From: Cacajao melanocephalus
Taxonomy: Eukaryota > Chordata > Mammalia > Primates > Pitheciidae
Assembly (NCBI GenBank): GCA_963573385.1
Contig: CAUYLG010061926.1
Span: 1 to 64,000, forward strand
DNA length: 64,000 bases
Reading direction: 5' to 3'
In this document: positions 47,945-62,052 of the stretch, in pieces
Layout: every line of letters begins with the position of its first letter
Numbering within the stretch: position 1 is the first letter of the stretch
Program-made: the position numbers and the translations under genes
Notes under the pieces: model-generated
Databases searched by the model: none
Seen by the model: only the letters and a program-made list of their open reading frames with translations
What the model was told of the DNA's origin: nothing

Positions 47945-48381
47945 TGTTAAAAGAAAAACTTAACCCTCATTAAATTTAATAGAGTTTAATTGAGGAAAGA
48001 ACAATTCACGATTCTGGCAGCCTCCTTCCACTCCTCCTGCAACCAGAATAGGCTCAGAACAATGCCGGCTGCTTCTCGCTTGGAAAGGGCTTCCCGACAG
48101 GATAAGGAGAGTGAGGCACACAAAAGGAAGTAAGGTCCAGAAACAGCCGTGGTGGTTACACCTCAGCGTTTGCGTTATTTGAACGTGGTTAGAACAGTTG
48201 GCCACCTGTGAGTGGTTGAAGTATGGCTGCTGGGATTGGCTGAGACGCGACTACTCGTTAACAAGAGTAGGTTACAGTCTGTTTACGCACCCAGTTAGGT
48301 TACAGTTCACTACGTATGAGAAACCTTTAGGCCCAACTTAAAATATGTACAGAGGCAGCTCTAGGTTAAATTAGTTTAACA
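47945..48381. mobile_element. Solitary class I ERV-like LTR, family unnamed
   Basis: The ends are TGTTAAAAG and TTTAACA, the inverted TG...CA termini of an LTR. They are flanked by a perfect 4-bp TSD, AATC, at 47941-47944 and 48382-48385; 4-bp duplications are typical of gammaretrovirus-like ERV1 elements. Length 437 bp, GC-richer than its surroundings. Orientation is not certain; ATTAAA near the minus-strand end slightly favours minus. I recognise the sequence as a known LTR but cannot name it. Confidence 0.78.
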
Positions 48382-48468
48382 AATCATATCAGACATTCAG
48401 AAAGACCTTGTCTGACTTTTTTTTCTTTAACTCTGCAAGGATGGCTGCAGATACTTTCCCAAAACTAG

Positions 48469-48488
48469 ACACACACACACACACACAC
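48469..48488. repeat. AC microsatellite
   Basis: Ten AC units. Confidence 0.97.
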
Positions 48489-48522
48489 GTAGATTTTATA
48501 TACATTTTGTAAATGTGGGTAT

Positions 48523-48703
48523 TCATGGCTTCTTTGCTAGCATTTGATGCTTTTATATATTTATATATATAATATATATTTGTATATATACTTACATATA
48601 AAATTGCATATTTATATTATATTTTTATATGTTTATATATTTATTTATATATACATATATAAAATATATATAAAAGCTTCAAATGCTAACAAAGAATCCA
48701 TGA
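48523..48703. repeat. Palindromic AT-rich repeat
   Basis: Arms of about 39 bases, TCATGGCTTCTTTGCTAGCA onward at 48523 and its complement ending at 48703, differ at about three positions. The middle is almost pure TATA-type sequence that is itself self-complementary. The whole 181 bp could extrude as a cruciform. Confidence 0.92.
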
Positions 48704-49263
48704 TGACCACAATTACAAACCAGAGCCAGGGAAATGTTCTATTCCTAGAAGGAATGTGAATAAGAAAGTACCCAGCAAAGCAGCTCTCAGCCAGGGATTC
48801 TCCACATTTCAATCAGCTGTATGCCCGCAGTTTAAAGCAACTACCGTAAAAGAGGCGAAAATGTGGTTATAACCTCTGTGATGACAGTTGCCTATACTTT
48901 ATGAAGCGAGCAGTGCCTTGAACACACATCTGCTATATACTAGATGATTGTTGGTTTGTAATATGCTACAGTAGAATTAGGCACAATTTCTTAACACACC
49001 ACAATACACCTTGGGATATCTCTTGTGTTTCTCTTTAAGATTTAATCACAAAACCATTTGTTCAATGAATAAATCTTGGAAAACAACAAAAATAAATGGT
49101 CTGTAATACTGACTACTAAATTTCACAGGCTGTCTCTGTCTCCTTATTTTCTATTTATGTATGTAATTACATGAACAAACAAAATTACCTCTGATAATTG
49201 CATCACACTGTTACCTACTATTCTGAGTTCTATTACTATCATTCAGTCATTAAAGATTATCCA
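48704..49263. other. No recognised gene or repeat
   Basis: About 560 bases. Nothing recognised. Confidence 0.5.
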
Positions 49264-49553
49264 ACTCTGGTCCGCCAACTTTGGCATGTATCAGAATCAC
49301 CTAGAAGTCTTGTTAAAACACACGTTATGGGGTCTCAGACTTTGAGTTCTAGAGGTCTAGTCCTACATTGAGTGCTACATCTACATTGAATTCTACATCT
49401 ACATTCAGTTCTACATCTACATTGAGTCCTACATCTACATTCAGTCCTACATCTACGACTACATCTAGTCCTAGAATTTTTACTTTGACAAGTTCCTAGG
49501 TGATGTGGTTGTTGCTGATCCAGAGATCCCACTTGGAGAATCACTCCTCTAGA
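49264..49553 (+). mobile_element. MER5A-type hAT element expanded by a minisatellite
   Basis: Left part CTTTGGCATGTATCAGAATCA and CTTGTTAAAACACACG, right part GACAAGTTCCTAGGTGATG and CTTGGAGAATCACTC are MER5A, a short hAT-Charlie element. The middle is enlarged by the tandem repeat at 49361-49472, so the copy is about 290 bp rather than the usual about 190. Confidence 0.9.
49361..49472. repeat. 18-bp minisatellite inside MER5A
   Basis: About five to six units of the form TCTACATTGAGTCCTACA, with variants GAATTC, CAGTTC and CAGTCC, ending in shortened units. The complementary frame gives a Cys-Arg-rich periodic peptide that is surely not a protein. Confidence 0.93.
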
Positions 49554-51189
49554 TAGAAGATGATTAGCTGACACAGAAAAATATATTTCTGTTATCTCTA
49601 TTTCCTATTTCTAATTAATATTTATATTGTTACAATTTGCCGATTCAGTATGTTTGGAGGGTCCCAGGATTATACACTATGTTCAGTTGGTATGGAAGAA
49701 TGACCCTCGTTCAGAAAATCCAAAAACAAAACACTTTGCTTCAACTAAATGGGTATTTCAGCTAATCAAGGCCTCTAAATAATTGAGATAATTTGGTCAA
49801 AGCTCCAACTACCTTTGTATGTATAAGCTGAAATTCTATGGATGATGATAATTGTTTTTCAAGGAATCCCATTTAAATAAATAAAAAGAAAGGTTGAATT
49901 TCCTAACGTGATTTCCAGGTAGTTTTTCAAACAGGTCTCTCTTTTTTATTTTAATTGAATTTCTTTTCTAATGTGGATCAACCGAAAGAGCTGGCTGGAA
50001 GCCTCAGAATGCAGAAAACCCAAGCTGCTCTGGTTGCACAATCCAAATGTAAACAGCCTCCCTTGTCATTTGTTGGCACAGCATTTGGGACACCAAGTTA
50101 TTTCACTTTATTGAAATTTCTCTCATGAAAAATGCATGGAACAGCCTTCACTTCTGCCAAAACCTCATGTATTTACCTCACTTGGAGGCAGCGAAGATTT
50201 GTGTGTAAACATATAGAAAGCCTTTGTAGTGTCTGAGACAGGCATAAAATGATACTCCTACTGCCCATAGGAAAAAGTGTAACAGATAAACCTTGCACTG
50301 GCACCGGCTCTTCTAAAATCTTTCCAGAACATTCCTGCCTTACCTGTGCTGTCTCTACTCATAGCATATCCCTAGGCCAGACCTACCCAATGTGACAAGG
50401 CATTATTTAGTTGGCTTCAACTTGGACAAGACGAGTTGAAACTTTATGGTTCTGGGTAAACAGCAGCCTCTTATCTAAATCCAAAATGTAGAACAAAGTA
50501 TTCAGAAATGCTTCTTCTATAAATGGTGAGCTTATTTATAGGGTAGTTCATATAAAATCATACATATTAAATCGTATTTGATTACTGACTTACAAAACAA
50601 TCACCTTTACTGAATAAAACATTATGTGAAATTAAAACTAAAACATGAGATTCACAGCATAGAAAACGTGATAAAGGGATGCAGTCCTAGTGAAACTTTT
50701 TAGCCATAATCATTTAATTAAAGATAGTGAAAATGGGTAGTGATAGTACTTTGACTTCAACACAAAGGAAAACACAAAATGCCTACTAGATAGTTTACCT
50801 ATAAGAAAAAAAAAGTATTTACATACATTTTAAATTTTAATTAATATATATTTCAAAGTAATCATCTACATTATCTATCCAATCTGATTTTCCATCCAAT
50901 CCTGCCTATACTTCATTAAAATTGACAAGCCTCAAATGGGTTTATTCTGTAGCTTCTTGTAATACACAATTGAGAAGTGTCATCATGCAAATGTTTTAGA
51001 GTACCAGGTTTGGATTCAGACGGATCTGGATCCTAATTCCCTCGCTTCCATTGTATTCCACAATGTTCTTTACATACCATCTAGGATCACTGTGTGGTTT
51101 TCATCTGGTTCAGCTCCCATTACTGTAATCCTAATAGCCAGCATCTGTGTCTTTTTGCCTAAAGACTCCTCATGCTATATCAGCCCTTC
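49554..51189. other. No recognised gene or repeat
   Basis: AT-rich to balanced DNA. Nothing recognised; old repeats too diverged to see are possible. Confidence 0.45.
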
Positions 51190-51322
51190 TCAGAGTACAG
51201 TGCACTTGGAAATGTGTCAAAAATAAAAATTCTTGAGTCCCACCCCAGATCTACTGAATGTGAAACTATTTTAACAAGCCTTCCAGGTGATTCTGTTTTG
51301 CTGAAGTTTGAGACCCACTGGA
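51190..51322 (-). mobile_element. MER5A/B-type hAT fragment, antisense
   Basis: CCACCCCAGATCTACTGAATG, AACAAGCCTTCCAGGTGATTC and GAAGTTTGAGACCCACTGG are the antisense of MER5A. The frame at 51172-51513 runs through it by chance. Confidence 0.85.
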
Positions 51323-51724
51323 CCACACACTTTGGGGGGACACAGAGAGCCTTCATGGGGGGCCTGGGATTTCATGTACTCCGTTGTCTCTTCTGCCAAC
51401 TCCTCAGCAATGATGCACAGGTAGGGAGGAATGAAAGCTCAGCCCTCTTGCCCCTTACTGGGACAACTTTAATGTGTGAACCACATAGTTTTGAGAACTT
51501 CCCTATAGGGTGACGCTTTGTGGAAGTTTGCTAAATACCTGCCTCTTACTTGGCATTTATTGATATAGTGTTGGTTGGCATAGAGAAGGCCTTCTTTCCT
51601 TCTTTCTCTCACTTCCCCAATTTTCCACTGGTAGTTCTTGGGAAATGGTCTTTTAAAAGCAAACAAATCAACTTTTATGTAAGTTCTCTGCTTCTTGGGA
51701 ATTCAACTGTGAAGAACAAAGAGA
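51323..51724. other. No recognised gene or repeat
   Basis: About 400 bases. Nothing recognised. Confidence 0.5.
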
Positions 51725-51787
51725 ATAGATAGACAATAGATAGATAGATAATAGATAGTAGATAGATGAATAGATAGATAGATAGAT
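51725..51787. repeat. GATA tetranucleotide repeat
   Basis: Imperfect ATAG/GATA units with several interruptions. Probably length-variable between individuals. Confidence 0.95.
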
Positions 51788-51935
51788 GGGGGCTGATCAC
51801 CAGAAATACCAAGCCATGATCTCAGCTCCGCCCCCACCTCATCTTCCAGAAAGGGGAGAGGAGCTACAATTAAAATAATAATTCATCTTGCCTACATGAT
51901 AAAATCTGCATGAAAATCCCTAAAGCACAGAGTTA

Positions 51936-53395
<1,460 letters not shown>

Positions 53396-53403
53396 AACAA
53401 ATA

Positions 53404-55618
<2,215 letters not shown>

Positions 55619-55680
55619 ATGTGCGTGTATGTGTGTGTGTGTGTACGTGTGTGTGTGTATATATGTGTATACATATATAT
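55619..55680. repeat. TG/TA compound microsatellite
   Basis: TG units interrupted by CG, TA and ACG, passing into TATA units. Confidence 0.95.
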
Positions 55681-55744
55681 TTAAGTATTATTTTTTTCCT
55701 CCTTTGCACATGGAAAAAAGACTTAAAAAAAGAGATAGCAGCTG

Positions 55745-56145
55745 AGATCTTCCACCACATCCAACTCAAATACCTCCACCTCCATCTCCAATACCATCTC
55801 CACCTCCACCACTACCTCCATCATCAAGGATTCCTCCATAATTACGAATATGCCATCAATATCTCCACCTCCAAAAACCACAACTTCCCCCACTACCATC
55901 TCTACCACCACCATCTTCACCTCTAATGGCACCATCCTGACTTACACCCCCATCTGCTTTATCCACAATCCCAGAATCCTCTCCCTTATTTTCACTCCCA
56001 TGCCATTTTCACAATCACTACCACCTCCTCCATCTCCCCTTTCAGCATCAGTACCCCCATCACTATTATTTCCACTATCACCTCCAATCGCCACTCTAAC
56101 AGCTCCATCACTAACCATCTCTACCCTCGTTACATATCAGCAAAT
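55745..56145. repeat. Degenerate CCACCTCCATCT-type satellite
   Basis: About 400 bases built from CACC, CATC and CTCC triplet words on the plus strand, almost free of G. The triplet period keeps several frames open at once, including 125 codons at 55850-56227 and 70 codons on the minus strand. The low-complexity His/Leu, Pro/Ser/Thr and Val/Glu/Met peptides are by-products of composition, not evidence of a gene. Confidence 0.88.
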
Positions 56146-56227
56146 AAACGAGAAGAAACGGCTGTTTTACCCAACTCACGTGCACTTCCTTATGACTCCT
56201 AAAGTTACTTTACAGATTGCAAGTTGA

Positions 56228-59200
56228 CATTTTGTTAATTAAAAGGGAGCCTAGCTATCAAAAGGCATATCACTTACATTCATTTTAGGTTTTAAATATC
56301 AGGAAAATAGAGAAAATAAAAGATGTGAAATATGACTCCCATAAATAAAATAATTTCACTTCTGAAAATTATGAAGACTATGGAGGTACTGACCTTCACT
56401 AGATAATTTAAATTCTCCTACACACCCCAGCTCAGCTGTACATTAATTGGGAAAGCTAAGCAAACAGAATGTAGGATTTTATATGCTAAATTCCAGGAAC
56501 GATTTCATGAGTGGCTGTGGTAAAAATCCATCTATTTACCTACAATATTTCTTTGCCAATTTATGTGCCATTCTCATCCAAGCCCAATTTAAATTATAAA
56601 ATTCAATATTTATATGTTTTAGGTTAAAAAAAAAGGACATATGTAGTAGACACATGCAAATATGATATAGCGGATCCATGCCATCTAAGTCTCTTTTATC
56701 TACAGTATTGAGGATAGTTAGGCTGAGATGCTTTTTGCCCAATTGTCCTGGAAACCAAATGTGAACATTTATAATATTGTTGGCAAGGTTAATAGTGTGC
56801 TTGGTGGTCATGGAAATAAATGATGTTAACTGGGCTGAGCTGGGATGGTGCCCATGGTTTTATTCTCATAAACACAATGCGCTAACCAACTGTTGCTCAT
56901 TCAAAGCCAACTGTGGAGTGAAGCCTTCTCCAAATTTCCTTCACCCACCACGACAGACTTGGCTGCAGACCTGCTTTCATGCTTGGTTAAGTTGGAGGAA
57001 GTGTAGCCAAGTCAGTGTCTCATCAGTGACCTTAACATTATGCCTTACTCTGCCCATGGCGGTCATCCCCAGTAAAAATGCTCAGAGACTCTTTTGTCAC
57101 TTACATGCTGTTGGTCCACTCCTTATGAGGTAGTGTCTCCAAGGTCAGAATTCAATACATATTAACTGAAAGGTACATCACGTGAAATCCACATTGTGAA
57201 ATCATCATCTGGGTTAATAAATCTCTTCTGAAGGATTAATTATGCTTTCTTTAGAGACGAGGCAGGAATATCCACTTTGTCACTGTCATTGGTCCTTATA
57301 CTATTTTAACAAACATAAACTACTGCTCTAGCTTTTGAAATGACTAAGCTTTATTTTAACATAAACATATCCAATGTTTTCTGTATATATTTTTTCTTCA
57401 GCTTATGCACATCTTATAGAATTCCAACCACACCACCAGTCTTTGGTTAAACAAAGTAGATTATTATGAATGCAAATATTTGATATGTTAAATGTGAGTT
57501 GAAATTAGATTCACTTTTAATGGCTCTACACTCAGGAAGAAGTTTATACTTATAAGAAAATAACCTTTAAAAATGTCCATGACTCTCTAGGGGAAATGGG
57601 ATCATTTGTCCATAAATACACACAACATCCCTATTTAAAAATAAATATCCTAAATATTGCCTGCCACAACTCAAATCCTATCATTAGCAAGAAATTCTTA
57701 TAAAGAGGTATTTCATTAAATTAATACATGTGAAAAGGCATTAGGTATGTGCTATACTTTAGGGAAGAAAAAATACATAAATAAGTGAGTGGAAGGGATG
57801 TTTTGCACCACATGTTGTATATTCCAACATTTTCCCCAATATGAAAATAACTCTGACCACTTGGCTGATGAAAAACTGGACCTTAGCAAATATGGCTAGA
57901 CCATGAACAGTTGTGTTCAACACATGGGTGGCAAAACCAGAAAACAACTAGTGCTTAAGTTTTAAAAAAAAGTGGTATATTGACTAAATCAGAAAAAATA
58001 ATTTAAAAGAAAATGAAACGATAAATAATAATTAAATGTAACTGAGCAAGGAAAGAGGTAATTTACTATAAATAGGATATTTAGCATTTTGAAAAAAAGA
58101 AAAACATTACTGGGTATCAATAAACTATCTGAGTTTTCATTTGTAGGTATTTATTAACCACCATGATCATTTTGAGAGAGAGAGTGAGGGAGAGAAAGAG
58201 ATGGAATCCATATTCTTTTATAACCCAATATCAGAAGTGATATACCATAACTTCTGCCATATATGGGTCAAACAGATCAACTCTTGTACAACGTGGGGAG
58301 AAATATACAGGTTGTAAAACTAGGAGGTGGAATCACTGGAAACCATCTTGTAGGCTGGCCACTAGGATTCATGTCTTTTTTATTGATTTACTGTTATTTG
58401 TAGAGTTTGGGGATGAAGAAAACATGAATATATGGGCTCATTTCATCCTGTGTAACCATAGTCTATGGTAAGTTTTTAAAGCGGGACATGAAGAAGACAT
58501 GGGGGGTTAGTTTATTAGTGGGGGAGACTTGCCACAACAAATGATTTTTAGATTTGGGCTCATCTCCACAATGGAAAAAATGAAAAACCTTGAAATACCG
58601 AGCAGACAAAAACATAACCAAATTTATTCCACATCAATTGAATTACTCATAGAAAATTTGACAGTTAGATCCACAGACTACCTGCTATTCTAAAACCCTG
58701 ACTAACACAGATGAAATTCTACCTGCAATTTCTATTAAAGGAATGCTAGACATTTAAACTAAATTTTCTGGGACTAGCTGTTTTCTGCATTTTTTACTTT
58801 TTATGTTGTTAAGAAGAAAGCTTTGGCCAGAGGCAATGTTTCTGGAATGAGAACATGATATACAGATGCTTTTCTCCATGGTATGAAGAGAATATGGTCT
58901 TAATTATGTAAAAATTACAAATTGATTGGTTAAGTCAGCCTTTTTAAAGGTTGAGACTAAGGATAATAGGAGGTATAATATTTGATGAAGCCCATTTGTA
59001 ACCATTTTACTTTTAGCAGTGGGATGAGTGACTAACGTAATAAGAACAAAACATACACTAAGATTTTATATAATCTTACTATAATGACAAATATTATGCT
59101 ACCAAACTATAGACCCTTTCACCTTTGGTTTTTATGTATCATATTTCCTTTGGTTTTTAATAGCACACATCACATTCAATTTGTACTTCTAGCTGGCAAA

Positions 59201-59429
59201 ATATCTAAAACAGGGTTTTGTTTTAATATCTTACTGTAAATAGAAGGGTTAATTTTATAGAAAAACTGACAAATCAATCTAACTTACAGTAAAACTGATT
59301 TATATGGTCATCATCTGAAAATCTGTATCATCTGCAATATTGACATGCATCACCACGTGATGCTCTCAGGGTCTTTGGAAGCTGCATATTCTGATGTAAT
59401 CGTGTTTGGTGTATTTCCACCAGAAAATT
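56228..59429. other. Three kb, almost nothing recognised
   Basis: AT-rich DNA. The 118-codon frame at 56777-57133 shows no family features. A GAGA-rich patch is near 58174, and 58205-58365 resembles a common but here unassigned old repeat (GGAGGTGGAATCACTGG, CCATCTTGTAGGCTGG). Confidence 0.4.
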
Positions 59430-59477
59430 TCTTATTGTGCTGTTCTCAATAAATCTTATTGTGCTGTTCTCAATAAA
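59430..59477. repeat. Perfect 24-bp tandem duplication
   Basis: TCTTATTGTGCTGTTCTCAA plus TAAA occurs twice head to tail without a mismatch (59430-59453 and 59454-59477). Confidence 0.97.
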
Positions 59478-60319
59478 TCAGCAATCTATTCACTAGCTAT
59501 ACATTTTATAGATACATATATATATATATAATTTATACACACATGGATATTATATCAAAATACATATAGACATATATGAAGTAGATATAGACAAGGTCAC
59601 AGACTTGTCTAGGTATAGAGAGGATATTTTGAAACAATAAATAATTCATTTCTTCCAGGTAATTTTTAGTGGTGCTTAGCTGTTTGTGATTCACTAATAT
59701 GATGGCTTTAATACCTACAAAACAAGAGGCAAATACTTCCTAGAATGAAGAAATGCTTGATAAGTTTTACATTTCAAATGATATCACATACTGTTAGCAG
59801 TGTCAATAAGCTAAAGACACTCTTGACTTTCAGGAGTATTGATCTTGAGACAGAAAAAAACCTTTTAATTTTTCTACATAAATCAAGAGCAAAAGCTAGC
59901 ATTGTTCTTACATAGATGTATGACAATGTTTCCTCCAAATGAACTCTGACCATGAGTTGAGGAGAATCTAGGAAGATCTGCTTGTTTTCTCTGCAATAAT
60001 TCTCTGAAAAATGTCCAACTACCCTCAGCCTCCTTGGGCTGAAAGCCATATTGAAATTCTGTGATTGAGAACAGAGGAATCCATGGCCTTGCATTCCAGC
60101 ATCTTTCTGAAAAGACCTTCTCTAGCAAGAAGCTTACAGCCTGTTGTGAACGGAATAACAGACACCTAGAGGAATACAGCCAAGAGAACCTCACAGCTAA
60201 GATTTCCAAGCTTCAGAGGATTGAAGACATGGCATACAGGCTGATTACCAGAGGTTGTAACTAAGTAGATACTAGCCCATGGCAAAGAGAACCAGATGGC
60301 ATTACCTCTGATGGGCATC
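59478..60319. other. No confirmed gene; weak exon candidate near 60.06-60.26 kb
   Basis: A TA simple repeat lies at about 59514-59531. At 60061-60264 a 67-codon plus frame with charged, helix-like composition ends in a stop; overlapping minus frames exceed 100 codons. AG sites occur upstream (GCTTACAG near 60139), but no strong donor is visible. I do not call it a gene. Confidence 0.3.
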
Positions 60320-60482
60320 AGCTGTCAGTGGTTTAATTTTTTCAAGACTCGATTTGCTCATTTGTAACATGGTTTCATTGACAAATACTTGATAAAGTTG
60401 TGAAAAATATAAAATTACACAAAGTAACACTTTTAAATGACAGATACACTGGTTATAATTTGAAATGAACTCAATAAACATC
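60320..60482 (+). mobile_element. MIR SINE, sense 3' portion
   Basis: GATTTGCTCATTTGTAACATGG and the final GAACTCAATAAACATCA follow the MIR core and 3' end. Highly diverged. Confidence 0.55.
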
Positions 60483-60737
60483 AATTCTCCTTTTTCATTT
60501 CTGCATGCAGGTAGTGCTTTGCTACTGACTTTTATGGCCTTTCACTTTTTAATAGATTCAGTAGAAATGGAGAAGCTGAAATCCTGAGTGGCAGACTTAA
60601 AAACTTAAGAAGTAGAACATCAATGACCACCGTCCCAAAAGAATGTCTCACACAGTAGTCCCATCAATGCACTAAACACACTACTTCCATTCTAACTAAA
60701 TTCCTTCTAAGCATTAAGCTATAACATCTCTTTGATT

Positions 60738-61040
<303 letters not shown>

Positions 61041-61211
61041 ACATCTCTTTATTTGTTTTAAATGTAATCTTCAATAAAAAACTGCCAAATGTAAATTCGT
61101 TTTGTGGATATTTGCAATTCTGTAGTAATAGATCATGAGAGGGTAATAACTCTTTAAGGCAGATCGCTGAAGGTAGTGATGATGTGCTCAAATGATTAAG
61201 TGAAGAGATAT

Positions 61212-61478
61212 TAAAGAAGGATGCTATGGAGGTGGAGCTCTCATGAATGAGATTTGTATCCTTAGAAAAGGGACCTCAGAAAACTTTCTCACTTTCTTTC
61301 CTCCACGTGAGAATGCAAAGAGAATTGGCAGTCAGCACACTGGAAGAGGGCCCTCACCAGAATCTGACCTTGTCATCACCTTGATTTTGAACTTCCAGCC
61401 TCCAGAACTGCAAGAAATAAATTTCTGTTAAGTCACCTAGACTATTATACCTTGTAGTAACAGTCAGAACTGATGAAG
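61212..61478 (+). mobile_element. MLT1-type MaLR LTR, 5'-incomplete
   Basis: GGAAGAGGGCCCTCACCAGAA, CTTCCAGCCTCCAGAACTGC and AGAAATAAATTTCTGTTAAG, which carries AATAAA, followed by a CTATTATACCTTGTAGTAACAG-type end, are the 3' two thirds of an MLT1 LTR. Confidence 0.8.
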
Positions 61479-61570
61479 AGCAGATACCTTCTGATTTTAG
61501 AGGTGTAGGAAGAGTGAAGGAAACCACCAGGGATGGTGAAGTACCCGTGGATGAAGAACACTTAGGCATC

Positions 61571-61949
61571 TGTGATGGTTGATACTGAGCGTCAACTTAA
61601 TTAGACTGAAGGATGCAAAATATTGATCCTGGGTGTGTCTGTGAGGGTGTTGCTAAAGGAGATTCACATTTGAGTCAGTGGGCTGGGAAGGACAGACCCA
61701 CCCTTAATCTTCCTGGGCACCACCTAATCGGTTGTCAGATAGGCCAGAATATAAACCAGGCAGAAGAAGGTGAAAACACTAGGCTGGCTTAGCCTCCCAG
61801 CCTACATCTTTCTCCTGTGCTGGATGCTTCCTGCCCTCAAACATCAGATTCCAAGTTCTTCAGCTTTGGCAGTGGCTTCCTTGCTCCTCAGCTTGCAGAT
61901 GGACTACTGTATAACCCTGTGGTTGTGTGAGTTAATACTCCTTAATAAA

Positions 61950-61980
<31 letters not shown>

Positions 61981-62052
61981 AGAGAGAGAGAGAGAGCTAT
62001 ATATATCTCCATCCTATTAGTTATGTCCCTCTAGAGAATCCTGACTCACACA
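61571..62052 (+). mobile_element. Solitary ERVL LTR, MLT2A type, complete
   Basis: Starts TGTGATGGTTGATACTGAGC and ends CTGACTCACACA, 482 bp. Perfect 5-bp TSD GCATC at 61566-61570 and 62053-62057. AATAAA at 61944-61949. No internal region follows, so it is a solo LTR. It serves here as a complete comparison for the broken copy at 27006. Confidence 0.95.
61950..61996. repeat. Palindromic CT-TA-AG microsatellite within the LTR
   Basis: Sixteen bases of CT units, fifteen of AT, sixteen of AG: a nearly perfect inverted repeat that expanded just after the LTR polyadenylation signal. Confidence 0.95.

Noticed and set aside
49335..49574. Periodic Cys-Arg peptide frame on the minus strand
   Set aside because: It is the translation of the 18-bp minisatellite in MER5A. 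The period of 18 bases is a multiple of three, so the frame stays open by construction.
51725..51787. Possible CRISPR-like or regularly spaced array
   Set aside because: It is a GATA microsatellite, and the context is vertebrate. No spaced direct repeats of CRISPR type occur anywhere in the window.
55850..56227. 125-codon Pro/Ser/Thr-rich frame
   Set aside because: Produced by the low-complexity CCACCT satellite, which lacks stop codons in several frames at once.
56777..57133. 118-codon plus-strand frame
   Set aside because: No family features visible; starts in ordinary AT-rich DNA and has no partner exons.
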